The position numbers and the translations under genes were made by a program. The notes below the pieces were generated by a model. The model was not told the origin of the DNA, ran no database searches, and saw only the letters and a program-made list of their open reading frames with translations. 64,000 nt of DNA from assembly GCF_015354405.1 (NCBI RefSeq), contig NZ_JADKYP010000004.1:62001-126000 (forward strand), written 5' to 3'. The DNA comes from Nocardia sp. BSTN01 (GTDB lineage: Bacteria > Actinomycetota > Actinomycetes > Mycobacteriales > Mycobacteriaceae). The first letter of the stretch is position 1; each line of letters begins with the position of its first letter. Below, piece by piece: positions 26,829-36,199 of this stretch.

Positions 26829-27926
26829 ATGGCAATGGCAAAGATCGTGTTGTTCGGAGCGACCGGCTACACGGGCCGCCTCACGGCTCGGGCCCTGGTG
26901 GCTCGTGGCGCCGAGCCGGTACTGGCCGCCCGTAACGCCACCGCGCTGGGGCAGCTCGCGACCGACCTCGGCGGCGTCGAGACCGCCGTGGCCGACGTGG
27001 CCGATCCCGCATCGGTGCGCGCCCTGCTGGGGCGCGGCGACGTGCTGGTGACGACGGTGGGACCCTTCCTGCGGTACGGCGGCCCGGCGCTGGGCGCGGC
27101 GCTCGAGGCGGGCGCGCACTACTTCGACTCGACCGGCGAGGGCCCGTTCATCCGCCGGGTGTTCGATCGCGACGCCGAGGCGCGCCAGGCGGGTGCCGGT
27201 CTGCTGACGGCGTTCGGATTCGATTACGTCCCAGGCAATGTGGCCGCGGCCCTCGCGTTGCGCGACGCGCCGGACGCCGCCCGCGTCGACATCGGCTACT
27301 TCATCGCCTCCCCCGGCACCAGCGGCGGCACCCGCGCGTCCATGGTCGGGATGTTGTTCGAACGGGGCTTCGCCCTCCGCGACGGCGACATCGTGCCGGA
27401 GCGGACCGGTGCGCGGACCCACACCTTCGACGTGGAGGGCCGTGCGCTCACCGGCGCCTCGATTCCAGGGTCGGAACATCTCGTCCTGCACCGCGCCCAC
27501 CCGAATCTGCGCGAGGCCGACGTCTATCTCGGAATGCCCGGTAACGCAGCTCGCGCGCTGCAGGCGACCTCGCTCGTCACGGACACCGTCGCGCGTGTGG
27601 CCCCCGTGAAGCGGCTGGCCGAACGCGCGTTGAGCGCCGTGGTCAAGGGCTCGACCGGGGGACCCGATGCGGCGACCCGCGCGCGCACCCGCACCTGGGC
27701 GGTCGCCGAAACCCGCGACGCCACCGGCCGCATCCTGTCCTCGGCCACGCTGACCGGCGTCGACCCCTACGACTTCACCGCCGAAATCCTCGCCTGGGGT
27801 GCGCAGACCACACTCACCGGCGGGCTCCTCGGCACCGGCGCCCTCGGCCCGGTCGAAGCCTTCGGCCTGGACGCGCTCACCGCCGCCGCGGCGGATGCCG
27901 GACTGCGCCCGGCCGAATCCGCGTAA
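26829..27926 (+). CDS. Saccharopine dehydrogenase-like oxidoreductase (trans-enoyl-reductase type)
   Basis: A 365-residue protein with an N-terminal Rossmann motif VLFGATGYTGRLTARALV and a family-typical TVGPFLRYGGPALGAALEAG. This matches the saccharopine-dehydrogenase-like family that includes the trans-acting enoyl reductase of mycobacterial lipid synthesis. A GTG at 26808 and an ATG at 26835 are other possible starts. It follows the PadR gene by about 100 nt and may be co-regulated. Confidence 0.83.
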   Translation: MAMAKIVLFGATGYTGRLTARALVARGAEPVLAARNATALGQLATDLGGVETAVADVADPASVRALLGRGDVLVTTVGPFLRYGGPALGAALEAGAHYFDSTGEGPFIRRVFDRDAEARQAGAGLLTAFGFDYVPGNVAAALALRDAPDAARVDIGYFIASPGTSGGTRASMVGMLFERGFALRDGDIVPERTGARTHTFDVEGRALTGASIPGSEHLVLHRAHPNLREADVYLGMPGNAARALQATSLVTDTVARVAPVKRLAERALSAVVKGSTGGPDAATRARTRTWAVAETRDATGRILSSATLTGVDPYDFTAEILAWGAQTTLTGGLLGTGALGPVEAFGLDALTAAAADAGLRPAESA

Positions 27927-28060
27927 ACTGATTTCCGGACGTGCGAAGACCCGGCCGGGTATGGGTTAGTCCCGGTGACGCGAATCGTTGAACACCGCAC
28001 CTTCCGCAGGTGCGACCTGTGCGTCCCTTCCGATGATGTTGTCCGCGAAGGGATTCGGTC

Positions 28061-28917
28061 ATGTCGAGATTCACTGTCATCGTCGCCGGCGCCGGGCTGG
28101 GCGGGCTGGCGTTGGCGCAGGGGTTGCGCCGCCGGGGCATCGATGTCGTTGTGTACGAACGCGATTCCGCGGTGGATACCCGTCGCCAGGGCTACCGGCT
28201 GCATCTGGACGCCGCGGCGCGACGGGCGCTCCATCGGGTCCTGCCCGCGCCGCTGTGCGCACTGTTCGATGCCACCGCCGGCACCCCGAAACCCCGATTC
28301 ACCGTGCTGGACAGTGCGCTGAACGAACGGTTCACCCGGGATTCGGCGGAACCGGCCTTCGCGGTCGACCGTCTGACACTGCGCCGCATCCTACTCACAG
28401 GTATCGAGGATCGCGTCGTATTCGGCAGGGCCGTCAGCGGTTTCCGCACCGAGGGTGATCGCATCGTCGTTCACTGCGCCGAGGGCGACGCCGCCGCCGA
28501 CGTGCTGGTCGGCGCCGACGGAATCAATTCCGTTGTGCGTCAGCAGTATCTGCCGCATGCGCGCATCGTCGACACCGGGGTGCGTCAGCTCTACGGCGTG
28601 AGGTGATACCGCTGAACGCGCGGACTCGAAACATGTTCGACGACAGCATGTTCGGCATCTTCACCATGATCGCCGGCCCCGACGGGAGTTTCGTCGGTGT
28701 CGCGCCGGTCGAATTTCCGCAGGACCCGGCGACCGCGGCGGCCCGGCTCGTTCCGGCCGCGAAACTGCCGTCCGTCTATTCCGTTGTCGCAGGCCGTGAT
28801 CTGCGCACCGCGCTGCACGATTACGAACAACGCCTGGTCGAGCACGGATTCGCCGCGGTCCGCACCGGGGCCGCGAACGGCCACCGCTTCCTGGGGCAGA
28901 ACCCGCTGCCCGCGTAG
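28061..28917 (+). pseudogene. FAD-dependent monooxygenase remnant (frameshift plus internal deletion)
   Basis: The first 181 codons encode the FAD-binding start of a group A flavin monooxygenase (VAGAGLGGLALAQGLRRRG, then VLVGADGINSVVRQQYLP). The frame stops at 28606 after RQLYGV, and family sequence resumes in another frame (PLNARTRNMFDDSMFG ... FVGVAPVEFP). Continuing, the sequence jumps from about the middle of the protein to its C-terminal end (ALHDYEQRLVEHGFAAVR), so roughly 100 residues including the GD motif that contacts FAD ribityl are missing. Two independent lesions make this a decayed gene. Confidence 0.8.
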
Positions 28918-28998
28918 CGGTACGGTGACGGCGTGGGCTCGGCGATCAGGCCCGTCCCACGCCGCGCGGTCCCCGCACGGGCATGGCAGGCTGCGGGC

Positions 28999-29682
28999 AT
29001 GGAGCCCTCGCGCTGTGTTGTGCTGGTCCCGACCCACGGATCGATCGCACCGGATTTCGCCCGCAACCTGGCCCGGCTGGAGCATCGGGGTTACGAGGTC
29101 CGGACCGTCACGGGATTCGCCGCGATCGATCAAGGACGCAGCCAGATGGCCACCGACGCGTTGCGCGACGGGTTCGAGGGGCTGATGTGGATCGATTCCG
29201 ATATCGCGTTCGACGTGGATTCGGTGGATCGGTTACGCGAACACGATCTGCCGGTCGTCTGCGGGATCTATGCGAAGAAGGGGGTGCGCGGCCTGGCCTG
29301 CCACGTGCTGCCCGGCACCGGGAACATTGTGTTCGGCGAGGGCGGGGGACTGCTGGAGATCAAATACGCCGCCACCGGATTCCTCTTCACCCACCGCGAC
29401 GTCTACGAGACCGTCGCCGAACACGAGCAACTTCCGGTGTGCAACCTGCGGTTCGACCGCCCGACCGTCCCGTACTTCCTGCCCATGCTGGTGCCCGACG
29501 GCGAACACACCTGGTATCTCGGCGAGGATTACGCGTTCTGTGAGCGGGCGCGGCGCAGCGGCTATCGAATCATGGCCGACAGCTCGTTCCGGCTTGGGCA
29601 TGTGGGGACCTACAGCTACAGCTGGGAGGAAGCGGGTGCCGATGCGCACCGCTACGCGAGTTACAACTATCGGCTCGGGTGA
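28999..29682 (+). CDS. Glycosyltransferase-like protein (GT-A fold)
   Basis: A 227-residue protein. It begins with a nucleotide-sugar-binding beta strand (CVVLVPTHGSIAPDFARNL) and contains a DxD metal motif in LMWIDSDIAFD near residue 64. The C-terminal region has YLGEDYAFCERARRSGYRIM. No membrane segment is seen. The start is uncertain: ATG at 28999 has little ribosome-site support and a longer GTG-started form from 28933 is possible. Confidence 0.7.
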   Translation: MEPSRCVVLVPTHGSIAPDFARNLARLEHRGYEVRTVTGFAAIDQGRSQMATDALRDGFEGLMWIDSDIAFDVDSVDRLREHDLPVVCGIYAKKGVRGLACHVLPGTGNIVFGEGGGLLEIKYAATGFLFTHRDVYETVAEHEQLPVCNLRFDRPTVPYFLPMLVPDGEHTWYLGEDYAFCERARRSGYRIMADSSFRLGHVGTYSYSWEEAGADAHRYASYNYRLG

Positions 29683-29796
29683 GCGGGCGGATCGCGCCGA
29701 TCGAACGTGCGGACGCCGCTACCGGCTATTTCGCGGCGATCGATCCGTTCCGGGACGGGATTCGCAATGTGCGTCCCGCTGGGGTTGAATCGGGAT

Positions 29797-30462
29797 ATGC
29801 GGTCGGACTATCACGCGAATCTGCGGCAGCTCGCCGAGTTGCTGCACGCCATGTGTGAACAGGACCGGACCGCCGTTTCGGCGGCCACCTACGCGGTGGT
29901 GAACGCCGATATCGAACAGGCCGAGGCCGCGCTGGACGTCGTCGGCCACGTCGAGGAGATGGCGCAGCAGACCGAACAGGAAGCGCTGCGCCTGCTGGCA
30001 CTGCAAGCCCCGGTCGCCAGCGAGTTGCGGCGTGTGGTGACCGCCATCCAGCTCACCGGCCACCTGCAGCGCATGGGCGCCCTCGCCGGGCATATCGCCA
30101 CCAGCGCCCGCCGGCGCCATCCCGAACACGTCGTTCCCGAACCGGTGCGACCGCTGGTCGAGCGTCTCGGCTCCACCGCCTGCGCGATCGCCACCAGCGC
30201 CGCGGCGGTGCTCGAGACCGGCGACCCCTACGACGCGGCCGGTCTCGACGCCCAGGACGACGCACTGGACAATCTGCACGAGCAGTTGCTGGCCGCGGTG
30301 CTGGATCACCAATGGGCGCACGGCATCACGGCCGCGGTCGACCTCACGCTGCTGGGACGGTATTACGAGCGCTTCGCCGACAATGCGGTGGAAGTGGGAC
30401 GTCGCACCATTTTCCTCACCACCGGCGAAACCGCCGACAACTGGGCGCCCGCCGACGAGTGA
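29797..30462 (+). CDS. phoU: PhoU-like phosphate signalling regulator
   Basis: A 221-residue all-helical protein made of two PhoU repeats (first AELLHAMCEQDRTAVSAATY; second LVERLGSTACAIATSAAAVL, with LLGRYYERFADNAVEVGRR as the signature). PhoU links the Pst phosphate transporter to the PhoR sensor kinase. No pst or phoR gene is nearby, so this is an isolated copy. The ATG at 29797 has GGGAT upstream. Confidence 0.88.
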   Translation: MRSDYHANLRQLAELLHAMCEQDRTAVSAATYAVVNADIEQAEAALDVVGHVEEMAQQTEQEALRLLALQAPVASELRRVVTAIQLTGHLQRMGALAGHIATSARRRHPEHVVPEPVRPLVERLGSTACAIATSAAAVLETGDPYDAAGLDAQDDALDNLHEQLLAAVLDHQWAHGITAAVDLTLLGRYYERFADNAVEVGRRTIFLTTGETADNWAPADE

Positions 30463-30481
30463 TCGGTCCGGCCTCCGAAAC

Positions 30482-31411
30482 TCATGGGGCGGAACCGTAT
30501 TCGGCCAGCACCGTGCCGTGGCGGACGACTCCGGAGAGTCCGGGCAGCTCGGTCGGCGCCGACCAGGTGCGGAAGCCGTCGTAGCTGTCGCTGTAGAGAT
30601 AACGGCCCTCGGTGTAGGCGTCGAGATAGATGCGATGTCCGCCGACGGGGAGCGGCACCACCGACGGCCCCTCCCGCGGGCCACCCCATCCGGCCCAATC
30701 ACCCCTGGCGACAAAGGTATACGGGCCCAACGGGTTGTCCGCGACCGCCAGTTCGACCAGTTTGGTGTCCTCGTTCTTCACGAAGGCGTACACCCGTCCG
30801 TTCCACCGCATCAGCTGCGTGTCGATGAATCCCAGCGAATCCGGACCACTCGGGCCCACACCGAACAGCGGAATCGGCGGCGCCCACGTGGACAGTCCCA
30901 CGCCGACCGGTAGCAGCAGATGCGGAGTGAAACCATGCCCCCAGGTCAGCGACACGATGATCCCGACTCGGCCCGCCGCATCGACGTACCACTCGGGGGC
31001 CCATGTCCCTTCCGGGCGTCCGGGCACCAGCATCGGCGCCGGGGTCATCTCCGTCCAGGCGATCCGGTCCCGGCTGCGTGCCAGGCCGATCGAGGTCGCG
31101 TCGGGGGCCGTGGTGTAGGTGAGGTAATACCAGCCGTCGGTGTGCAGCATCACGCTGGGATCGCGGGCCAACCCGGTCCGCGGCGTGAAGGTGTGGTCGG
31201 CGACCGGCGTGAACCGCGTCCCGTCCATCGATTCGTACACGGCCACGGTGGAGTCGTCGTCGGCACGAAAGGCGGCCATCGTGTAGCGGGTGGGCGCGCG
31301 CTGGGGATCGGCGCCGATTCCCGGTGGCGCCGACTGCGCGCGTGCCGTTCCAGGGGCCAGCAGGGGCAGACCGGCCAGCAGTGCGAGTGCCGCTCTGCGC
31401 CCTATCGCCAT
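30482..31411 (-). CDS. Secreted beta-propeller protein (GH43-like)
   Basis: A 309-residue protein with a signal peptide (about 1-25, APGTARAQS; a twin-arginine-like MAIGRRAALAL start). The mature part has repeated strands typical of five-bladed propellers: LARDPSVMLHTDGWYYLTYT, GTWAPEWYVDAAGRVGIIVS, SLGFIDTQLM. Acidic residues sit at positions used by GH43/GH62-type arabinan- or xylan-active enzymes. Convergent with phoU. The substrate is unproven. Confidence 0.75.
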   Translation of the reverse strand: MAIGRRAALALLAGLPLLAPGTARAQSAPPGIGADPQRAPTRYTMAAFRADDDSTVAVYESMDGTRFTPVADHTFTPRTGLARDPSVMLHTDGWYYLTYTTAPDATSIGLARSRDRIAWTEMTPAPMLVPGRPEGTWAPEWYVDAAGRVGIIVSLTWGHGFTPHLLLPVGVGLSTWAPPIPLFGVGPSGPDSLGFIDTQLMRWNGRVYAFVKNEDTKLVELAVADNPLGPYTFVARGDWAGWGGPREGPSVVPLPVGGHRIYLDAYTEGRYLYSDSYDGFRTWSAPTELPGLSGVVRHGTVLAEYGSAP

Positions 31412-31634
31412 GACCAGCGATTGTGCGGTTCGCCCGCGACGATTCGCGGTAGGCGCGCCGGAGCCGATTCGCCTCCGCGTGGCGTGGCACACGCGTATCG
31501 GTCGCTGTAGTGGAATCGATCAACAGCGTGTGGCTCGGCCCGAACATGAAGTGATCTTGCTCGACACCATCGGCCTCGACATCCCGACCGTTGCGGTGGG
31601 ATTCCGTCGCCCGACCGAAGAGGGAGAACTCACT

Positions 31635-32396
31635 GTGCGAACAACTCTCGTGGCGCCCGTGCTTGCTCTATTGATTGCGGGCGGTGCCGCCACGGCAAGT
31701 CCGGCCCGCGGGGAGTCCGAGCCGATTCCGATGAACCCGCGCACATCGTTCGCGATGGTCTCGTTGATTCCCGGAACGGCTACCGGCACAGGGAATTCGG
31801 ATGAGAGGCGGCCCGCCCTGTCGATCATCAAGCTGTATCTGGTCGATTACGTGCTGCGTCACGGCGACGGATCCCGCTCGGATCGGCAGGCGGCTCAGCG
31901 CGCGATCCAGCTCTCCGACAGCGCCGCCGCGACTGAGCTGGATACCAAGTATCCGCACGCCATCGATGCCACCGCCGCGGAATTCGGTTCGGCCGACACC
32001 AGGCGCGGTTCGTTCTGGGGCGACTCCTACACCAGCGCCCGGGACGTCGCCGAATTCCTCGTCGTCAAGCAGCGCACCGATCCCGCCTCGCCGCTGCTGT
32101 GGTGGATGGCCACCGCGAGTCCGATCGCCGCCGACGGTACGGCGCAGAACTGGGGGACCGCGCACGTCCCGGCGACCGTCGGCACCAAATGGGGGTGGTC
32201 GGACGACGGCTCCTACGTCGCCTCGGCATCCTTCGGCCCGGGCTTCGCGATCGCCGCCTTCACCCACGGCGATGCGGACGACGAGAACGCCGACCTCGCG
32301 GCGTTCACGGGGGATAGGGGCGTTTCCGGCCGGGCTGTTCGGGCCGAAACGCGACGGTGTGCCAGACTGGATGGTGAGCACGGGTTGTTGCAGTGA
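31635..32396 (+). CDS. Secreted serine beta-lactamase-like protein
   Basis: A 253-residue protein with a signal peptide (about 1-26, ASPARGES). It shows the penicillin-recognising fold motifs: SxxK as SIIK (Ser63-Lys66), an SDN-like SDS (94-96), and a KTG-like KWG in TVGTKWGWSDDG. The pattern fits class A beta-lactamase-related or D,D-peptidase-like proteins of actinobacteria. The SDS and KWG variants suggest it may not be a true beta-lactamase. The GTG start at 31635 has an AGGGAG site. Confidence 0.75.
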   Translation: MRTTLVAPVLALLIAGGAATASPARGESEPIPMNPRTSFAMVSLIPGTATGTGNSDERRPALSIIKLYLVDYVLRHGDGSRSDRQAAQRAIQLSDSAAATELDTKYPHAIDATAAEFGSADTRRGSFWGDSYTSARDVAEFLVVKQRTDPASPLLWWMATASPIAADGTAQNWGTAHVPATVGTKWGWSDDGSYVASASFGPGFAIAAFTHGDADDENADLAAFTGDRGVSGRAVRAETRRCARLDGEHGLLQ

Positions 32397-32430
32397 TCGC
32401 CCGGCTCGCAACAGGAAGTAAAACAAAAGA

Positions 32431-32634
32431 ATGTCGCAAGGCACTGTGAAATGGTTCAACGGCGAAAAGGGCTTCGGATTCATCGCCCAGGATGAGGGCG
32501 GCCCCGACGTTTTCGTCCACTATTCCGAAATTTCGGGTTCCGGCTTCAAGTCCCTCGATGAGGGGCAGCGTGTCGAGTTCGAGGTAGGCCAGGGCCAGAA
32601 GGGTCCCCAAGCTCAGAACGTCCGCGCCATCTAG
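32431..32634 (+). CDS. cspA: Cold-shock protein (CspA family)
   Basis: A 67-residue OB-fold RNA chaperone with RNP1 (KGFGFIAQ) and RNP2 (DVFVHYS), length and ends typical of the family ([14 protein letters not shown] ... [10 protein letters not shown]). It follows the beta-lactamase-like gene with a short gap that has an AAGTAAAACAAAAGA tract upstream of the ATG. A GC-rich hairpin downstream ends the transcript. Confidence 0.97.
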   Translation: MSQGTVKWFNGEKGFGFIAQDEGGPDVFVHYSEISGSGFKSLDEGQRVEFEVGQGQKGPQAQNVRAI

Positions 32635-32650
32635 GAGCCGACAAACCAGC

Positions 32651-32677
32651 GAAACCCGCGCCCGCGGCGCGGGTTTC
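32651..32677 (+). terminator. Rho-independent-like terminator after cspA
   Basis: GAAACCCGCGCC (32651-32662) pairs perfectly with GGCGCGGGTTTC (32666-32677), loop of 3 nt, followed by GTGCTTTTC with a short T tract. Confidence 0.85.
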
Positions 32678-33064
32678 GTGCTTTTCTCCCACGGCTTTCC
32701 CGCCGCCGCGCGAGGCCACGTGGACAGGGATGGCCTGGTCGCGTAGAGTCGAAATAGATATCCGGTCCCACTCGCGTACGGCTGCCCTCGGAATGGCAGC
32801 GCGAACAGACGTTATTTCGTTTCGGGAAACGGTCCCTCGAACGCCGCGGAGGCAACCGGATACGAGTGCGCTACGACGAAATTTCGTGAGCTGCACAGGC
32901 TGTTTCGCCGGTCTTCTCGAGCATGCCGATACGAATGTATCGCAACCGATGCGGACACAGATGTGGACATGTCGTCCACCGGTGATGTCGGCCCGGCACC
33001 TGTTTCCGCAGGTCCCGAAATTGTCATTACACGGCCGATCTTCGGCCGAGTCAGGAGCGTCGGC

Positions 33065-33604
33065 ATGACCCGACCGAACCACCATGTGCACAGCCCCGCG
33101 CGGCCCGACGTCGAGCCCGCCGCACGTGTCCAGTTCAAGGACTACGAAACGAAAACCGGATATGTCGACGGCGCCTGGTGGCCCCGTAGCCCGGATCTCG
33201 CCACCGAACTTCCCGGCCTGCTCGCGGCCGTATCGCCCGCCCTCGGCTCGATCCACCGGGTCGTGTACAACGCCGCCGAATGGAACCCGGTCGCGGGCTT
33301 CGAAGCGGTGCGTCTCGACGGGACCCGGCACGGCACAGCCCACACCGTCGAGGTGCTCGGGGCGCGCGACCGGCGTCGAGTACTGCTGATCATCCCGCCG
33401 CGCACCGATACCCATCGCGCCTGCGCTGTCATGGCTCTCGCGTGTCGCGCGAACGACGAATCGACGGTCGACGAACTCCTGGCCCAATTACCCGGCCGCA
33501 CCGGGCGGGCCGCCGCCCTTCGCCGGTGGCGCAACGGCGCGACCGGCCGTGAGTCGGCAGTGGCCGGCCGCATCCATCCAACTATCGAAAGGCACCGCCT
33601 GTGA
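33065..33604 (+). CDS. DUF5994-family protein
   Basis: A 179-residue cytosolic protein. The segments GYVDGAWWPRSPDLATELPG and RVLLIIPPRTDTHRACAVMA match the actinobacterial DUF5994 family, whose function is unknown. The ATG at 33065 has an AGGAG site. The 350 nt before it (32705-33060) contain no gene. Its stop overlaps the GTG of a small downstream gene. Confidence 0.82.
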   Translation: MTRPNHHVHSPARPDVEPAARVQFKDYETKTGYVDGAWWPRSPDLATELPGLLAAVSPALGSIHRVVYNAAEWNPVAGFEAVRLDGTRHGTAHTVEVLGARDRRRVLLIIPPRTDTHRACAVMALACRANDESTVDELLAQLPGRTGRAAALRRWRNGATGRESAVAGRIHPTIERHRL

Positions 33605-33768
33605 GCGAAAAACCTTTGGGACCCCAACTTTTCAGTCACCGGGACTCGGCCACCGACAGCCCGTCCGACGTCGTGGCGCGAGGGGACCTGCGACCGACTT
33701 TCTCCGCCGCGCCGGACACCTCGGCCGCGTCGCCTGACCGAACCGCCCGCCGCGCAGACGCGAAATAG
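33601..33768 (+). CDS. Small coupled hypothetical protein
   Basis: A 55-residue frame whose GTG start overlaps the TGA of the DUF5994 gene (GTGA). The predicted product is hydrophilic and has no known motif (starts VSEKPLGPQLFSHRDS). The overlap supports translational coupling, but the frame could be fortuitous. Confidence 0.4.
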   Translation: MSEKPLGPQLFSHRDSATDSPSDVVARGDLRPTFSAAPDTSAASPDRTARRADAK

Positions 33769-33789
33769 CGCCGCGGCCGGCGAGAGCAC

Positions 33790-34083
33790 TCACCGTGTCG
33801 TCGGCAGGGTGAACGCGGCGGTGCGGACGACGTCGTCGTGCATGAAATCCAGGAACAGCCGGTAGGTTCCGGGGCCGGGGACGGCGGTGTGGAAGGTGAC
33901 GTCCGGGCCCGGGGCGGTGACGCCGTCACCGGGTTCGCCGTTGGGATGAACGTGCACGTAGGCCAGGTCACCCGCCCGCAGGATCACCAGATGTCCGTAG
34001 GCCGCCAGGTACGGCTGGAGGTCGGTGACCGGCTCGCCGTTCTTCCGCACGGTCAGGGTGAGCAGGCGGCCGTCGCCGGGCAC
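33790..34083 (-). pseudogene. Truncated C-terminal domain of a secreted/membrane protein
   Basis: A 97-residue frame that starts at an internal GTG and carries only a C-terminal beta-sandwich (TDLQPYLAAYGHLVILRAGD, AYVHVHPNGEPGDG, YRLFLDFMHDDVVRTAAF). In actinobacteria this domain normally ends proteins of about 250-330 residues that begin with a signal or membrane anchor. No such N-terminus is present upstream, so this is probably a remnant. The His/Asp-rich loop HVHPNG is typical of the domain. Confidence 0.6.
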
Positions 34084-34170
34084 CCGATCGCCGTCGGGAT
34101 CGTCAGGCTGGTCCAGACGACCGCGACCGGCCGGACCCGTATCGGGCCCGGCCGGTCGAACAATTACCGG

Positions 34171-35133
34171 TCAGCTGAGGCCGGTCACTTCCTGGGCGAT
34201 CGCGGCGAGCCGGGTCTGGGCGGCCGACACGACGCCGTGGCGCTTCTTGTGGGCTTCCTCGTAGGCGACGATCGCGCGGATGTCGGCCGGCTCGGTGAGG
34301 TCCTTCACCGCGGCGACGGCCTGGGACACGTTCAGCTCGTCGTAGTCGCCGACCGGCAACTCGCCGGGTTCGAGGACACCGGTGGTCGCGCGGATCGAAT
34401 GCAGGGCGTCGGCGGCCGCGGCGGCGCCTTCGTGGCGCGTGACCTGTTCGGCGCTCTCCAACGCGGCATCCCGGGAGGCCGACAGCGTCTTGACCGCGAC
34501 ATCACCCGCGTGTGCGCCTCGGGCGAGCAGCTCACCGAGCGCGGGCGGGGTGGTGCGGACGGTGTCCAGCGCACGGTCCAGGCCGCGAGCCGACCAGGTG
34601 ACGGGCAGGTTGAACAATTTCACCGCGGTGCCGGTCGCCGCCTGCAGCACGGTGCGGCGCAAGGCGGCCGGCCCGCCGAGGGCGTCCTCGGCCAGGACGG
34701 TGGTCAGCCATTCCACCGTGGCCGAATGCGCGGTGATCAAGCGGTCGGCCAGCGTCACGATCTCCCGCTGCCCCGCGGCGGTCGCGAGGGCCTTGATGTA
34801 GCGGGAGCGGTCGAGCAACTGGTGCTCCAGAGCCAGATCGCCGAGCAGGGCCTCGTCGAACGGCTGGGCCTGTTCGGCCATCGCCTTGATGGCGGCGACC
34901 GCGCGGCCGAGGAACGGGCCGACCACCTCGGGCACACTGCCCAGATCGCGGATGGCGGCCTCGATCGCCTCGGCGCGGGCACGGCCCTTGTCGGCGTTCT
35001 CCGACAGTTCCTTGCGGACGGCCTCGGTCCGCGCCTGCGCGATCCGGGTCTCGGCCACTTGTATCTCGGTATTGGTCAACGTCAGCAGTGCTCGTAGCTG
35101 GGCCAGCAGGGTGGACGTATCAAGAGTGCTCAT
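34171..35133 (-). CDS. Ferritin-like four-helix protein, conserved hypothetical
   Basis: A 320-residue, nearly all-helical, Ala-rich protein. The middle (about 80-160) resembles a ferritin-like bundle (EALLGDLALEHQLLDRSRYI and LADRLITAHSATVEWLTTVL, with Glu/His pairs that could bind a di-metal centre). No signal peptide or membrane segment. Such actinobacterial proteins are annotated ferritin-like with no known role. It is on the same strand as the methyltransferase-NRPS operon but is separated from it by about 160 nt. Confidence 0.72.
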   Translation of the reverse strand: MSTLDTSTLLAQLRALLTLTNTEIQVAETRIAQARTEAVRKELSENADKGRARAEAIEAAIRDLGSVPEVVGPFLGRAVAAIKAMAEQAQPFDEALLGDLALEHQLLDRSRYIKALATAAGQREIVTLADRLITAHSATVEWLTTVLAEDALGGPAALRRTVLQAATGTAVKLFNLPVTWSARGLDRALDTVRTTPPALGELLARGAHAGDVAVKTLSASRDAALESAEQVTRHEGAAAAADALHSIRATTGVLEPGELPVGDYDELNVSQAVAAVKDLTEPADIRAIVAYEEAHKKRHGVVSAAQTRLAAIAQEVTGLS

Positions 35134-35290
35134 GCGAATCTCGTCCTTCGGCGTATAGACAGCATCAGGTCGGGGCGCAACGTTGCACCATATGTCTGCG
35201 ACTACCCGCCATTACCGACGACTAACATGTTCGGCGACGCCGCATGCGGGCACCGGGCACGCGCGGATCGGCCGAGTGGGCTGGATCCGC

Positions 35291-36199
35291 TCAGCCGAGG
35301 TAGGTCGACTCGAGCACGAGGTCCTTGAGAACCTTCTGGTATTCGGCGTGCGTCCGGTGCTCGCGGGTTGTCCACCGGGTGCCCTCCTGGCGACGCATGA
35401 ACGCTCGATACTCCGGTGCCCCCGGATATTTCACGTTGTCCGCCACGACGACCGCACCGGGGCGCAGCCAGGCCCGGTCCAGGATCCGGTGGAGATCGGG
35501 AAGATATTCGTCCTTCTCGTGGTCGAGGAAGGCGAAATCCAATGCACCGGGGGAGAACTCGTGTTCGTCGCCCAATGTTCGGAGCGTCTTCCCGTCGTCG
35601 CCCAATGTGCCGACGATGACGACGATGCGGTCGCCGACGCCCGCGTGATCCCAGATCCGCTGGGCCACAGCGGCATTGGCCGCGTTGAACTCGATCGAGT
35701 ACAGCACGGCATCGGCCGGCATGACCCGCGCCATGCGCAATGCGCTGTAGCCGCAATAGGTTCCGAGTTCGAGCAGGCGGCGCGGTTGCGCGGCGGCGAC
35801 GGCCCGGTCGAGGATGCGACCCTTCTCGTCACCGATGTTGATCAGGTAGCTCTTGGTGTAGCAGAACTCGTCGATCGCCCGGATGACGTCGTCGATGTCG
35901 TTCTGTCGCGCATGCGCGCACACATAGTCGGCCAGCGCCTGTTCGCGCCCGTCACCGACCTGCCAGGTGGCGCCCATATGCCGGAGGCCGAACAGAAACC
36001 GCACATACGACCAGCGCAGGAACATCACCGGTTTGCCCACGGTCTCGTTGGCGGCAATCGCCAGGGCGATCGCGGCGACGGCGGCCAGCGCCGCGCGCGG
36101 GAGACGGAGACCGAACACCGCCGGCCGTCGCGCGGCCAGCATGATCGAGGACGCAGCCGACACCGCGGATGCCACGATCGCAGCGGAATGCTTGCTCAC
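35291..36199 (-). CDS. SAM-dependent O-methyltransferase (COMT-like) with N-terminal membrane anchor
   Basis: A 302-residue methyltransferase. An Ala/Val-rich segment (about 34-52, AALAAVAAIALAIAANE) probably anchors it. The SAM-binding motif is LLELGTYCGYSALRMARVM, then YSIEFNAANAAVAQ, and the metal-catechol region LDFAFLDHEKDEYLPDL and VVADNVKYPGAP. This is the class of Mg-dependent catechol-type O-methyltransferases. Its GTG overlaps the NRPS stop (GTGA). In this operon it would methylate a phenolic hydroxyl made by the hydroxylase. Confidence 0.88.
   Translation of the reverse strand: MSKHSAAIVASAVSAASSIMLAARRPAVFGLRLPRAALAAVAAIALAIAANETVGKPVMFLRWSYVRFLFGLRHMGATWQVGDGREQALADYVCAHARQNDIDDVIRAIDEFCYTKSYLINIGDEKGRILDRAVAAAQPRRLLELGTYCGYSALRMARVMPADAVLYSIEFNAANAAVAQRIWDHAGVGDRIVVIVGTLGDDGKTLRTLGDEHEFSPGALDFAFLDHEKDEYLPDLHRILDRAWLRPGAVVVADNVKYPGAPEYRAFMRRQEGTRWTTREHRTHAEYQKVLKDLVLESTYLG

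Noticed and set aside
27998-28014. Inverted repeat GCACCT/AGGTGC before the FAD monooxygenase remnant
   Set aside because: Short stem with no T tract and no clear regulatory position; too weak to call as a terminator.
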